IMG/VR virus record: IMGVR_UViG_3300025286_000123
Location: 1 to 25,888 of that record
Direction: 5' to 3' (one strand)
Origin: a virus
Length of the DNA: 25,888 nucleotides
Of the stretch, positions 7,481 to 17,635 are shown piece after piece. The notes under the pieces were generated by a model that saw nothing but the letters and a program-made list of their open reading frames with translations, did no database searches and was not told the DNA's origin. The position numbers and the translations under genes are program-made. Positions within the stretch are counted from its first letter, which is position 1; the number at the start of each line of letters is the position of its first letter.

Positions 7481-10400
7481 CTCTTGAAGAGAAAAAACAA
7501 AAACTTCGTGAGCAACTTGGATATCCCGATGACCATCCAATTTACACCGAAGAAGAGTGGTTAGCTCTTAAAAAGGCTGAAAGAACTTCAGCTGGTCGCG
7601 CTGCATTGGAGGGTGTATCAATTGAGATAGCACCGGGAGGTGGCGCTTTGGCTGCAATGGCTGGAGCGAGTAAAGCTCTTGCCAAGATTCCAGTACCAAA
7701 AGGGCGTTTAGCTATTCCAGCCGGAATAGCTAAAGGTGTGGGAATGCTTGGTAGTGCTGTACTTGGTGGTATTGCGACTCGTGAAGCTCAGGCTAAAGTT
7801 GAGGAGGCTGTTCGCGGCAAGGATGATTTTGAGGCGAAAGAGTTGCAACGACGGATGCTGCGCAAGGCACATCCGGTAGCTTACACAGCCGGTGAATTTG
7901 CTGGTGGTGGTCTTGGTGGTGGTGTTCGACCCACAAGCACCACACTAAAGGGAGCGCAAGAATTCATCAGAACAGCTGGTGGCATTCGCGGCAAGATGAA
8001 TCAGGATGTCGCCGCCCACGCCCTTACCAACGTCGGTATTGGTGGTGGCCTTGGTCTTGCCTTTGAAGGTGCAAGACAATATTCGGAGGGCGAGTTTAGT
8101 CCCGGCGCATTGGCGACTGCCGGTGTTGGTGGTGCTTTGTTGACTGAGCCGTGGGGTCATGGTAGAAAACTGTTGGGAGTACCCGCTCGTGGTGTCACCA
8201 AGAAACTGGGTGAGATAGAGGAAGCCAAAACGAAACTAGGTTATGTCTACGAACACGCCACACCGAGACAACTTAGAGAAAGTAAGATGCCTCTTTCAAC
8301 CACGGAAAAACTTCCGACAGAGGTGGCATATCTTCACTGGAAAGCCAAGCAAGGTCATGATCCAAAGGCCAGACAAGTTACCATAGAACAATATGTAAAA
8401 CTCAGAGAGAAGGAGTTGCTTGATGAGTTGGTCAAAAAGGAGAAGGTGAACACAGATGGAGCCAAGGTAAAAGAGTTTGATTTATTCGGTGATGAAGTAA
8501 CCACGACATCAACCAAGACAGCCAAGAAAGAGAAGGGTTTAACTGACCCTAAAATTACAAAAGCGGTAAAAGATAAATTTGAATCCACACAACGCAAGAG
8601 ATTAGAAAAGCAAGCCAAGGATATAATCAAACGTGAACTGGAGGGTTTGACGCATCGTGACCTTATGGGAAGTTTGCGACGAGTTAAGTCAGTCACAAGG
8701 GAATCTGAGGCGCTTCAATACATTAAGGAAAGCGGCAAGACAGCTGAAGAAGCCCGTCTGGAGTTGGCGGCTGAAGTTGAAAAAAATCTGTTACCCGGTG
8801 TGTTTGAATCAGCCAAGAATCTGGTGGCAAAGCGCGGTGTCACACTTAACATTGCTCTTAACAGAATGACGATTGATGCGTTAAGGAGTGTTGCTGGTTA
8901 TGCAAGAACAAAGCAACGCGATATTATATTAAGCATTGATGATTTAACTGCTGACCTACCGTATCATGAAGTGGCGCATGTCTTTGTTCGTGACATGGTG
9001 GAGTCCTCTAATGAGAGGGATAGTAAGTTGATGAAAGGTTGGTTGACCGATCTTTACAGTGATGATCCAAGAGTTGCGAGATTAAGAGGTCATCCAAAAC
9101 TGCAAGATAGATGGATTGAATCTGTCAAGAAGGAGGTTGAGGAAATATTTGTAACCGAGAGTAGTAAGCGCCTTGCGGAGCGTATTCGTACTTTACCAAA
9201 GGGTAAGTTCGACCAAATGCGTCGTTGGTTCAGTGATGTCAAGCGCGGCATGAAGGTGCGTTATGGTAAACCAGCGGTTAATGACATTCTTGATTACCTC
9301 GGTCAACGTATGGAGGTGGATGTCAGTATGCTTCTCGATAATGATTTGCACACCAGACAAGGTATTCCGTTGGAGGAGTACCTAACATCAAGCAAGTTGA
9401 ACTCAGAGACTCAACTTGATTTTGGTTTCAAGCCTGACGCCACTCATAAGGGTACGTTGACTGTTGAGGGTGTTACTTATGAGTCGAGTGCCAGTGCCTA
9501 TGCTATTCCCAAGGAGATTGCTGAGTTGTTTGGCATACCGGATATGCCCAAGGGTTTCGTCAAGCAGTATGTGGATAACATGAACAAGATGAAGTCGTTC
9601 ACGGTTAGTAACAAGAAATTCGGTTCTGAACTGGAATATCTTGAGCCGACTCATCTCATGGAGAACTCGACTGATTATCCAGCTGACTTCAAGAAGCTGA
9701 TGAAGATCATGCAAAGTCGCAACACAGGTGCGATCAAGCAGGTTTTTAAGGTTCTTGAGGATATGGAAGCGCCTGACATAGTTCTCCAGACTCGACGACC
9801 TGAAGACCCGATTGCTTCGTATAACAGCAAGGAGATCACTATTGGTGTACCTACGATAGACGATTCCTTCGACATGGTTCTTGCCCAGCAATTGATTCAT
9901 CGTCGTTTGATGAACGAACCAATATTGACGGATGAACTCAGTGGTGTGTTAAAAAGGATGCGAAATGCTGAGCATTGGTTCAATGTCTATGAGCCATACA
10001 TGGTCGAGAGTTTTCTGGACTTTGCAATTCGGCGTGACAGTCGTGTTTCTGATGCGTCTAAAGCTACAGTTGGAAACTATCACAAGGGACTTGATGTTGA
10101 GAATGTTGACTTGAGGGGAACACATGGCCATTCGGATTTGACTAATGCCAACTTCGCCAAGTACAAGCCAAGAATGCAGAATCAGGGTAATGCGTTGCAT
10201 GATGTGATGAATAATTTGCCTGATGATGTGCGGCTTGCTTTTGCCACCAGAATGGTTGCCAAGGATAATATATGGTCGAGTCCAGAAGAATTCCTGTCCC
10301 ACTATGATGCGATGTTGAATCTACTGGGTCTTGAGGGATCAACAATTCGGAATAATTTCAATGGTTTAAGTGGCTCGGAGCAAACAATTCTTAACGGCAT

Positions 10401-13400
10401 GTTGAACAAGAGAACATTTAGTGCTTTGGACAGCCTGAATGTTCTTGATGATAAGGTTCGTGTTTCGGGTCACAGGAATCCGCTAGGCCCGGAAGGTTTA
10501 CGCTATGGTTTAGATGAACTTTGGGAAGGTGAGAAGATTCCTTATGGTGAATCTGCCTTTGGCCAAAAATCGGCTGTGGATGCCTTGACCCAGAAAGCTG
10601 AAGAGGTGCTTGGCATCAAGGGATTGAAGCCGATTTTGGAGCGCGTGATTGATCTTCCGGTTTTGCCCAAGACTGATACGCAAATTAATTCTTCAGAAGC
10701 TATCCGGACAATGACCAAGATAAGTGGTGAGTCTACGGTAATGATGGTTAATGATGACACACCCATCCCGCATGACGCGACTCCTAGAGGGATGCAGCAG
10801 TCGATTACAGATCGAACGCACAAGATCAAGTACGGGACACTCAAGGATTTCAAGATCACGGAACCCCTGACTTGGAAACCGTTCCAGCGCCTCACACGAA
10901 GTTTCCGTCCTGTTATAGACAGGATAAAGGAGATTGGCCTGACACCGGAAGCCAAGGAACTTGCCATAGAAGTGTCTAAACAAGCGAGAGCCACGCTTGG
11001 TGAACACAGCAAATTGATGGGTCGATTCTTAGAAAGTCTGATGCTCGCCTTGAGCGAGGTCAAGATGAGTCCCGCTGAGTTTAATTTGCTTGGCGACTAT
11101 CAACATGCGCGTTGGCGTAAGCACTTGGGTTTGGAAGATTTGGCTGATGCTGACACGATCAAGGCCAGAAACGATGCCTACAACACTAACGCAAGGATTC
11201 GGTATTTTGATCGGATGATGGAGAACATCTATCGGGACACTCGACAGTATCAGAATGATATTGGGATGAAGGTGGAAGTGTTCAGGGGCAATGAATCATT
11301 CCTGACTCCCGGCAAGTTCACCCGCGAGTACACACCTGAAATCATCAGTCAAGTGGTTCGTCGTGTCATGATGAAAGGCGAGACAGCCAGCCCTGAATAT
11401 CAAAAGCTGCGTAATGAGGCTATTGAGTATTGGGAAAGTCAGTCCAAGAATCTCACACCAGAAGAACTTGAGCAGTCGCTTCTGGGTTTGGAAGAAGGTA
11501 GTGATGTTCCAACTGCGGAAATTATTTCGGACATTGAAAAGCTATTCAAGGAGCGCGACAGGCTTGGGTTGTTATTTGATAAGATGGCCAGCAGCCTGAA
11601 GATGAAGGAACAGAGGATTGGTTCCCAAAGATACAAGGCTCTCCGTGTTGCCACGGGTAAGATGGGTATTCCACCGCATTGGGTTGAACAGAATGCCATT
11701 CAGCGATTGACTCGTTACGTTGTTCGCTTTTCCAAGGACGCAGCTTTCTTCAAGCACATTGAGAGTAACGACAGGATGCGCAAGATTCTTGGCATACCGG
11801 ATCAGGAAGGCAACTACCTGAGACCAGACTTACCGGGGCTTGAGAAGGGTGGCCCATTCAATCTCAAGGTAAACAATGCCGGTGACATAGTTAAACCAGA
11901 CAAGTCAATAAAGCCTTACAACAGACCAGTACAGTCCAACCATGAAGTGTTGGATACGTTAATGCAGGGTTACATTGGTTACTATGAAAGTTGGGATTTA
12001 TGGACGCGCACATTCAATCGAATGGTTACATCAAGTTGGCTGGGTGTTGGCGCGGGTCTTCGTGATCTTGCCTCATCCTATCTGTTTGATCTGCCGTACA
12101 TGCGCACACAAGACTTGCATATCTTGGTCACGCACTTGTTTAAGTTCAGAGATGCTTGGGTCAAGAGTTACCTGACAGGTGTTAATAAGACCAGCCTTGG
12201 TAACTTGGAATTTACACATCAGAGCGCCAGCGAAATCTCCGACAACATTAACAAGGTGGCCGATGTTGCCTTGGTTGTTGGTGGTCGGAGTGTCTTGGAA
12301 AAATCAACTCGCGCATTGCAATTTGCTCTTGGTCGCCAGCTTATCTCGGCAAACCTGAGAATGCGGCCATTGGACAAGATATTGCCTAAAGGGGATTGGA
12401 CAGCTAACAGACTACTCAGGAACCTGATGGAACACATGGGTGAGACAACTGTTGCTGGTCGCAAGGTTAGCCTGTTTGATTATGTCGGCAAGAAGAACTC
12501 TGATATTCCAGAAGAGTTGCTGGATAATGCGGCAGCAGCTTGGGTGGAGATGAATCAAGGTACTTATGATGTTCGTGGTTTGCCGACGTTCACGCAGCGC
12601 GGTGTCTCAAGTATGTTCACTTCACTTGCAAGATGGTCGATTGAGAAGTCGGACAGAATGCTCAAGGATGTTTGGATGCCGTTGAGAACTGAAGGTGATC
12701 CGCTGCCACTTTTCAAGGCCACGCTGGGTGCATTGCTTGGTGGTGAGGCAATCAAGTATCTCAGTGAGGAGCTTGCTAACAAGGTTCGGAGTGAACCCAA
12801 GTTGCTTGAGGCTATCCAGATGGATAATGCAGAGGAACAGGCTTATGCCGTTCTCAGTTCGTTGCAAATGGCTGGTTATTTTGGTTTCCAATCTGCCTTG
12901 TTACATGACTTGTACAGGTCATCGCGGTTTGGTGTGTCAGAGGGTATTCCCGGTGGCTTCACCTTTCCCATGGCAGATGCTGCCACCACAATCTTCAAGG
13001 ATTTTGTGCATCTTCTCAGTTCTGAGGAGGCTTTTAGTAGTGGTTGGAGTGCGGCATGGATGAAGTTTCTGCGGAATACAATCATGGGACTCAACCAGAC
13101 TTTGCGATATTCGTTTCAGCATCTCACATTGTCGGATGAGATGTCGGAGTTTAATGCTCGCACACAACTCAGGAAGTTTAGAAGGCTTGAAACAGGTTTG
13201 GACAGGCCGGGAGTACCGTCAGGAATAAGTAACGAGTATGCTTGGCCAGCGCGTCGTGCCTTCAAGGAGGCGAACAGCGTGTCTGAAGCCAGACGACTCT
13301 TGCCAGCCGCCGTTGCTGAAGCTGCCAGAAAAGCAATTCAGAAGAGACCAAACAACAAGAGAGAACAGTCAGAACAATTTGATGATAACTGGAAGGAACT

Positions 13401-13749
13401 GTACAACCTGATGTGGACGGCGACTCCAGCTTTGCCTAACAAGAAGGATGTCAGCGATCAAATTGAGCGCATGAGATATTTGGGAATCAAAGCAAGCGCG
13501 AGTGACCTGATTAATTTTCCGATGCTTGCCAAGGAAACCACCAGAAAGCCTGGTATTGCTGGACTTAAACTGGGTGTGAAGACTGTTAGTGACATACCGG
13601 GAGCGCCGGAAGAGATGTTGCCGGGAACAATCATCTCAAAGAAACAATCCAAGAGGTTGATGGAGTTGGAGAAGGAGTTTCTGAGACTGAAACAGATCAA
13701 GAAATCCATGATACTTCGCTACATGCAATCAAATGGCAAAGTGATTTAG
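7477..13749 (+). CDS. Giant ejection/polyvalent-type virion protein with HEXXH motif, 2090 aa
   Basis: The GTG start overlaps the previous stop. After a charged N-terminus, residues ~40-230 hold several Gly/Ala-rich hydrophobic stretches that could insert into membranes. Helical charged regions follow. Residues 497-501 read HEVAH, an HEXXH zinc-metallopeptidase motif, with a glutamate-rich helix (VEEIF) about 55 residues on that could give the third ligand. A helix-rich region with KFDQMRRWFSDVK follows, as in metallopeptidase domains of phage polyvalent proteins. The remaining ~1450 residues are mainly helical, with hydrophobic stretches near 1520-1560 and 1740-1830 and a basic C-terminus. 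Size and gene order fit the gp16-type ejection protein of podoviruses, which crosses the envelope ahead of DNA. No lysozyme-type transglycosylase motif was recognised. Peptidase activity is inference. Confidence 0.6.
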   Translation: MTLEEKKQKLREQLGYPDDHPIYTEEEWLALKKAERTSAGRAALEGVSIEIAPGGGALAAMAGASKALAKIPVPKGRLAIPAGIAKGVGMLGSAVLGGIATREAQAKVEEAVRGKDDFEAKELQRRMLRKAHPVAYTAGEFAGGGLGGGVRPTSTTLKGAQEFIRTAGGIRGKMNQDVAAHALTNVGIGGGLGLAFEGARQYSEGEFSPGALATAGVGGALLTEPWGHGRKLLGVPARGVTKKLGEIEEAKTKLGYVYEHATPRQLRESKMPLSTTEKLPTEVAYLHWKAKQGHDPKARQVTIEQYVKLREKELLDELVKKEKVNTDGAKVKEFDLFGDEVTTTSTKTAKKEKGLTDPKITKAVKDKFESTQRKRLEKQAKDIIKRELEGLTHRDLMGSLRRVKSVTRESEALQYIKESGKTAEEARLELAAEVEKNLLPGVFESAKNLVAKRGVTLNIALNRMTIDALRSVAGYARTKQRDIILSIDDLTADLPYHEVAHVFVRDMVESSNERDSKLMKGWLTDLYSDDPRVARLRGHPKLQDRWIESVKKEVEEIFVTESSKRLAERIRTLPKGKFDQMRRWFSDVKRGMKVRYGKPAVNDILDYLGQRMEVDVSMLLDNDLHTRQGIPLEEYLTSSKLNSETQLDFGFKPDATHKGTLTVEGVTYESSASAYAIPKEIAELFGIPDMPKGFVKQYVDNMNKMKSFTVSNKKFGSELEYLEPTHLMENSTDYPADFKKLMKIMQSRNTGAIKQVFKVLEDMEAPDIVLQTRRPEDPIASYNSKEITIGVPTIDDSFDMVLAQQLIHRRLMNEPILTDELSGVLKRMRNAEHWFNVYEPYMVESFLDFAIRRDSRVSDASKATVGNYHKGLDVENVDLRGTHGHSDLTNANFAKYKPRMQNQGNALHDVMNNLPDDVRLAFATRMVAKDNIWSSPEEFLSHYDAMLNLLGLEGSTIRNNFNGLSGSEQTILNGMLNKRTFSALDSLNVLDDKVRVSGHRNPLGPEGLRYGLDELWEGEKIPYGESAFGQKSAVDALTQKAEEVLGIKGLKPILERVIDLPVLPKTDTQINSSEAIRTMTKISGESTVMMVNDDTPIPHDATPRGMQQSITDRTHKIKYGTLKDFKITEPLTWKPFQRLTRSFRPVIDRIKEIGLTPEAKELAIEVSKQARATLGEHSKLMGRFLESLMLALSEVKMSPAEFNLLGDYQHARWRKHLGLEDLADADTIKARNDAYNTNARIRYFDRMMENIYRDTRQYQNDIGMKVEVFRGNESFLTPGKFTREYTPEIISQVVRRVMMKGETASPEYQKLRNEAIEYWESQSKNLTPEELEQSLLGLEEGSDVPTAEIISDIEKLFKERDRLGLLFDKMASSLKMKEQRIGSQRYKALRVATGKMGIPPHWVEQNAIQRLTRYVVRFSKDAAFFKHIESNDRMRKILGIPDQEGNYLRPDLPGLEKGGPFNLKVNNAGDIVKPDKSIKPYNRPVQSNHEVLDTLMQGYIGYYESWDLWTRTFNRMVTSSWLGVGAGLRDLASSYLFDLPYMRTQDLHILVTHLFKFRDAWVKSYLTGVNKTSLGNLEFTHQSASEISDNINKVADVALVVGGRSVLEKSTRALQFALGRQLISANLRMRPLDKILPKGDWTANRLLRNLMEHMGETTVAGRKVSLFDYVGKKNSDIPEELLDNAAAAWVEMNQGTYDVRGLPTFTQRGVSSMFTSLARWSIEKSDRMLKDVWMPLRTEGDPLPLFKATLGALLGGEAIKYLSEELANKVRSEPKLLEAIQMDNAEEQAYAVLSSLQMAGYFGFQSALLHDLYRSSRFGVSEGIPGGFTFPMADAATTIFKDFVHLLSSEEAFSSGWSAAWMKFLRNTIMGLNQTLRYSFQHLTLSDEMSEFNARTQLRKFRRLETGLDRPGVPSGISNEYAWPARRAFKEANSVSEARRLLPAAVAEAARKAIQKRPNNKREQSEQFDDNWKELYNLMWTATPALPNKKDVSDQIERMRYLGIKASASDLINFPMLAKETTRKPGIAGLKLGVKTVSDIPGAPEEMLPGTIISKKQSKRLMELEKEFLRLKQIKKSMILRYMQSNGKVI

Positions 13750-13755
13750 TCGGTC

Positions 13756-13778
13756 GAGCCTTGCCAAACCCAAGGCTC
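13756..13778. terminator. Hairpin between converging gene blocks
   Basis: The 8-bp arms GAGCCTTG (13756-13763) and CAAGGCTC (13771-13778) are a perfect inverted repeat with a 7-base loop, six bases after the stop of the giant gene. There is no T run on either side, so this is not a textbook intrinsic terminator. Further along the same 107-bp gap lies a weaker hairpin, CAGGTG (13826-13831) with CACCTG (13844-13849). The place, where two opposing transcription units meet, makes a terminator role likely. Confidence 0.5.
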
Positions 13779-13856
13779 ACAAACAGGCAGGATTAGAAAA
13801 AACCTGCGCTCAACCAAAGAAAACACAGGTGAAAAAAGAACCCCACCTGACCCGAC

Positions 13857-15095
13857 TTAAAATTTCATAGTGCCATAGACATCATCCACCATTGACCTGA
13901 ACCAGCCCCCATTATTCTCTACTTGCTCGGTTGTGACAAGAAATTCCAGCACTTGATCCAACTCCTGTTTCGTGATGTCAGAGACAAAATTGAGCCAAAG
14001 TTTCTTGTACCGCACACCAGATTCCGAGTCGATGATATAACGAAGGATATGTTTTGTAATCTCACCGATTGGATTTCGTCCGATGGTGTTGAACGCCTCG
14101 TGCATCTTGTGTTCCGTGATTGTCAACAGCTTCTTCGCCCTCTTCATGTCCTCCAACGACACTTCCATGTTCATGTTGTCAGCGAAGTGTACAAGCATAG
14201 CCGTCTTCAACAGGTGAACATTCTTGCGACCATAGTAATTGTCCAGCCGTGGGTCTCTGTTCACTCGTTTATTTATAAGGTTGCCTGACTCATACAGTTC
14301 CTTGTGCCATTCTTGTGCCTCCTTACTTAACCTGACTTCACCAGCGATCTTGTGAATCCTGTACAGGAATTCAACTAGGTCTTCCCGACATTTCTGTTGC
14401 TTGTCGGTCAGGCCGGGAAACTGCCGGTAAAATCGTGGTTCATGTCCATAGACAACAATGACACGGGAAGTGAATCCTTGTGAGATTATCTTGTCGCTAA
14501 ACGCCTCCCGTATGAACATCGGCGTTGTGCCGCCAATCAGGGTCACGCAGATGTTTGAAATCCTGTCCTCACCCTGATGCTTACTCTTGTAGTGGTAGCT
14601 GCGAGCATCATAAAACTGGTTCAACATGTTCACCATATCCTCAGAGTTTTTGCGGAAGAGAACACCAAGTTCCTCAATCATAAAACAGATTGAGAAGTGT
14701 GAACGATTCTTCTTTGCGTCACCACCAAGTCTTTCATCTGGAACCTTGAATGTACGCAGACATTCCTTCGACATCATTCGCAGAAGAGACTCTTGCGTGG
14801 TTGTGTCTGCACCGTAGGGATACATGGGAACCATTGTGTTCTTCTCTTTGTTAGGTTCCATCAGTCGCTCACACTTGATTATGTCAGCGATCTGCGAGAT
14901 TACCCGCGACTTGCCAGAAGCCGGTGGCCCTACCAACAACACAAAGATGTTGGGAAAGATTGCCATTGCATCCGGGTAAAGCCAGACGCGCCTCTGCAAC
15001 GCGGTGCTTATCAGGTTATAGAAACCCCAATCTATGAAGAGGTCAGGTGATTCTATGTCCTTGAGATAATGCCGCCACTTCTCAAGATTCGTCAT
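13857..15095 (-). CDS. DUF3987-like P-loop ATPase, putative replicative helicase/primase-helicase, 412 aa
   Basis: Walker A GPPASGKS is at residues 56-63. A hydrophobic strand ending in acidic residues (ICFMIEE, 136-142) serves as Walker B, and a polar strand (ICVTLIGGTTP, ~182-192) could be a sensor. Before Walker A comes a short helical region with PDAMAIFPNIFVLLVG. This layout matches the DUF3987 family of phage and plasmid ATPases related to replicative helicases. A winged-helix-like region could occupy the last ~80 residues. It is the last gene of the - strand block, downstream of the DNA polymerase gene and overlapping the 65-aa gene by 14 bases. I see no primase zinc finger or TOPRIM domain, so priming must come from elsewhere. 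Confidence 0.65.
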   Translation of the reverse strand: MTNLEKWRHYLKDIESPDLFIDWGFYNLISTALQRRVWLYPDAMAIFPNIFVLLVGPPASGKSRVISQIADIIKCERLMEPNKEKNTMVPMYPYGADTTTQESLLRMMSKECLRTFKVPDERLGGDAKKNRSHFSICFMIEELGVLFRKNSEDMVNMLNQFYDARSYHYKSKHQGEDRISNICVTLIGGTTPMFIREAFSDKIISQGFTSRVIVVYGHEPRFYRQFPGLTDKQQKCREDLVEFLYRIHKIAGEVRLSKEAQEWHKELYESGNLINKRVNRDPRLDNYYGRKNVHLLKTAMLVHFADNMNMEVSLEDMKRAKKLLTITEHKMHEAFNTIGRNPIGEITKHILRYIIDSESGVRYKKLWLNFVSDITKQELDQVLEFLVTTEQVENNGGWFRSMVDDVYGTMKF

Positions 15096-15279
15096 CGAGT
15101 AGGTAACTAACTAGGTTTGAAACTTTTACCCACTCATCAAGAGTGACCACAGGGAAAACATTACCATTTACTGTGATAAACAACGCCGGTATATAGCTGT
15201 TTTCCTCATCTTGTGCCTTGTCAATACCTACGCTGATATTAACATCATCTTCATTATACGATACAGTTGGTCTACGCAT
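15082..15279 (-). CDS. Small acidic protein between polymerase and helicase genes, 65 aa
   Basis: The start overlaps the end of the DNA polymerase gene by 8 bases and the stop overlaps the start of the helicase-like gene by 14, so it is tied in translation to both. The product (MRRPTVSYNEDDVNISVGID and on) is acidic, with a beta-strand run around residues 28-45 (YIPALFITVNGNVFPVV) and a short helix at the end. No family is recognised. A role with the replication proteins is possible from position only. Confidence 0.6.
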   Translation of the reverse strand: MRRPTVSYNEDDVNISVGIDKAQDEENSYIPALFITVNGNVFPVVTLDEWVKVSNLVSYLLDDES

Positions 15280-17635
15280 ACATTTCTTTCCAGTTGTATC
15301 CCGTCAGGGCTTCAGAACGCATTTGGAATGGCTCGCCGCGAGGGGAGATTAGTTTACGGTTCAGGTGTTTCATTGCCTCCGTGGCAACAAACTCTTTGTG
15401 TTCTTCCGGACATTGAAGCAAGACACTATCGTGGTTATTTTGGAGGATGTCAACTTCCAAGTCCATCAGGTCTTGTCGATTTTGTAGCTCGACAAAGGCT
15501 AGATTGGTTATGCAGCCGACAGTTGACTGCGGGACAAAGGCATAAGCCTCCTTGTGCATCGACTCATCAATGAAGCCGGTGAAGGTTCGAGGATAGCCAA
15601 AGAGGTTCCTGAGCATCTTGGTATTCTTCAGCGTCATAATAGTCTCATTATGCCATTGCTTAATTTCTGGAAACAGTTTGTGGTAGGTTTTAAGGAAGCG
15701 AGACGCTTCCTTATTCTCAAGCGCGATTGCGCCCTGAGATTTCTGTAGCATGTTGACTCTGAAGGTTGGTGCTTTCATGCCGTAGTTGCTGGCGTGACAG
15801 ACCATCTTTGCCATGAAGTAGTAACGACAGTTAGCTGGCCACTCGTCACTATCCTTGATTAAAGTGTTAAGTTCATCCCAACCTTTCATCTCCTTCAGCT
15901 TGTCGATTGGTGCGTCACAGAATTCCCTGACACTTCGACCAAGTTTATCTTGCCAGACAGCCTCGAACAAACGCAAGGCAACGTAGACATGCGACTTGAT
16001 TCCCTCGCTGAACAGCATACGAAAGTTTCCACGCATACAAAGATAAGCAACGATCATCGCTTCAGCCCCAGCTTGATCCACTTGCACAAGTATCTTGCCC
16101 TTGTCGGCAATGAATAGGCGACGAAGTTTCTTTGGTATGTTCTGGATGTTGGTTCCCCACTTGCCTAACAGACGACGACTCGCAAGACGGAAGGTCGTTG
16201 TCCCGGCTAAATTATATGAGGTTGTAATTCGGTCAGCCATTGGCTTGGTGTATAAGCCTTCGTATGGCGGGAACTTCAACAAACCAGACTCCTTGGCGAC
16301 TGATCGGTAACGGATGATGAGGGAGACAGCCGGTAGATCGTGTTTCAGGCGCAGTTGTAAGAGGGTTTTCTCATTCGTAGCATCACGGTCAGGTTTTCTC
16401 AGGCTCAAGCCAGCATACAAATACTCCGAGACTTGCTTGGGACTGTTAGGATTAACATCGCGGCCAAGCAACAATGATAGCATCCGTTTAACTTGATATT
16501 GATAACGGTCATTGTGCATTCTAATCATCTGCAATTCTGGTGTGTCGATTCGTATGCCTTGAAGTATCGCAGTTAAGTAGGGTCGAACCATAGAGTTGAC
16601 CTGTTCAATGGACTCCTCGGCTCTCAAGGTCTTGGCCAGCTGATCGATGGACGGCTTGATTAGGGCCATCGTCAGCACATCCTTGATGTTGTACTCGTAA
16701 AGTTGCTGGAATTCGCTGCTGTTCTGCGGGTTAAAGATGCCCTCGTTCTTGTGATAAGGCTGGTCTGTGTACAGCGAGATACAATGGCCCAACGACTTCT
16801 CAACTTCAGGGAATAGTCGGTGATGAGATAGCATCGTGTCATAGACACGAGTGGGGGCTGGTATGCCGTAGCGATAAGCTATGACGAAAAGGTCGAACAG
16901 GGCGTTGTGTATGACTACGATGTTGTCACGGAGAGCGATGGCTAGTGCGCGAAGGATTTTGTGGGTGTTGTCATAGTGATAATGGTTTAGCTGAAGCATC
17001 GGGACACACCAACCCTTATCGGGGCCGAAGGAGAAACCGAAACAGGTCATCTCAAGCTGTGGGTTTGTTTCAATGTCGAAGAACATCTCCTTATCCTTGG
17101 TGTTTGTTAGGAGGTCAATGATCTCCTGTTCCTTGGGATAGGTGATTAGCTCGCCGCTCTCTGGTCTTGGCGGGTCTTTCAGGTATTGAGCAGCCTTGGA
17201 CACATCACGCAACATCCAGAATCGCCAGTTGCTGCGCTTGGTCTTGCCGTGCCTGACTGTCTCATACTCAAGTTCAGTCTCGTTAGCTAACGGGTTGAAG
17301 TAGGCTTTCCTGTCTATGGCATCTTGTGGGAGGAAGGTTGCCATGTAGGTTCTGCCGTGTGCCATCCAAGGACAACCACGCTGACCACCCAATGCTATGT
17401 TCTTGAATGTCCTGAGAGACTTTTCGCCAAGCAACAGAATGACTTTTGTGTCAGGCAGAAACCCCTCGCCAAGTGTATTCAGCAACCTAATGTCGCATGA
17501 TTGGCGAGGGATGTTGAGCGCACCCTGAAACAGATGACCGGCGTAGCCAGAGATAAGTTCGCAGTTGTCGAACCTACTTGGATTGTCCAGAAGTATCGTC
17601 AGACCGCTGTAGTTTATCGTTGGCTTGTGCCGCAT
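15272..17635 (-). CDS. polA: Family A DNA polymerase with 3'-5' exonuclease and degenerate UDG-like N-terminus, 787 aa
   Basis: Replicates phage DNA. The DEDDy exonuclease shows D187 and E189 (DIET), N244/D248 (HNALFD) and Y315/D319 (YNIKD). The polymerase domain has motif A D520 and E525 (VDQAGAEA), motif B K610 with YG at 618-619, and motif C H735-D736 (NNHDS). Compared with E. coli Pol I, the motif-B position equal to F762 is His614, the Arg four before the Lys is Tyr606, and the residue equal to E883 is Ser737. Residues ~60-110 (KVILLLGEKSLRTF, then RGCPWMAHGRTYMATFLP) resemble the C-terminal part of family 4/5 uracil-DNA glycosylases, but the usual HPS motif is replaced by FLPQDA, so glycosylase activity is unlikely. 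Other phage polymerases carry similar N-terminal modules, to my knowledge. There is no 5' nuclease domain. Confidence 0.9.
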   Translation of the reverse strand: MRHKPTINYSGLTILLDNPSRFDNCELISGYAGHLFQGALNIPRQSCDIRLLNTLGEGFLPDTKVILLLGEKSLRTFKNIALGGQRGCPWMAHGRTYMATFLPQDAIDRKAYFNPLANETELEYETVRHGKTKRSNWRFWMLRDVSKAAQYLKDPPRPESGELITYPKEQEIIDLLTNTKDKEMFFDIETNPQLEMTCFGFSFGPDKGWCVPMLQLNHYHYDNTHKILRALAIALRDNIVVIHNALFDLFVIAYRYGIPAPTRVYDTMLSHHRLFPEVEKSLGHCISLYTDQPYHKNEGIFNPQNSSEFQQLYEYNIKDVLTMALIKPSIDQLAKTLRAEESIEQVNSMVRPYLTAILQGIRIDTPELQMIRMHNDRYQYQVKRMLSLLLGRDVNPNSPKQVSEYLYAGLSLRKPDRDATNEKTLLQLRLKHDLPAVSLIIRYRSVAKESGLLKFPPYEGLYTKPMADRITTSYNLAGTTTFRLASRRLLGKWGTNIQNIPKKLRRLFIADKGKILVQVDQAGAEAMIVAYLCMRGNFRMLFSEGIKSHVYVALRLFEAVWQDKLGRSVREFCDAPIDKLKEMKGWDELNTLIKDSDEWPANCRYYFMAKMVCHASNYGMKAPTFRVNMLQKSQGAIALENKEASRFLKTYHKLFPEIKQWHNETIMTLKNTKMLRNLFGYPRTFTGFIDESMHKEAYAFVPQSTVGCITNLAFVELQNRQDLMDLEVDILQNNHDSVLLQCPEEHKEFVATEAMKHLNRKLISPRGEPFQMRSEALTGYNWKEMYA

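Noticed and set aside
9403-9900. 165-residue - strand frame inside the giant gene, and similar long antisense frames at 9949-11063
   Set aside because: No ribosome sites, no coupling with other genes and implausible compositions. The + strand frame is continuous and coherent.
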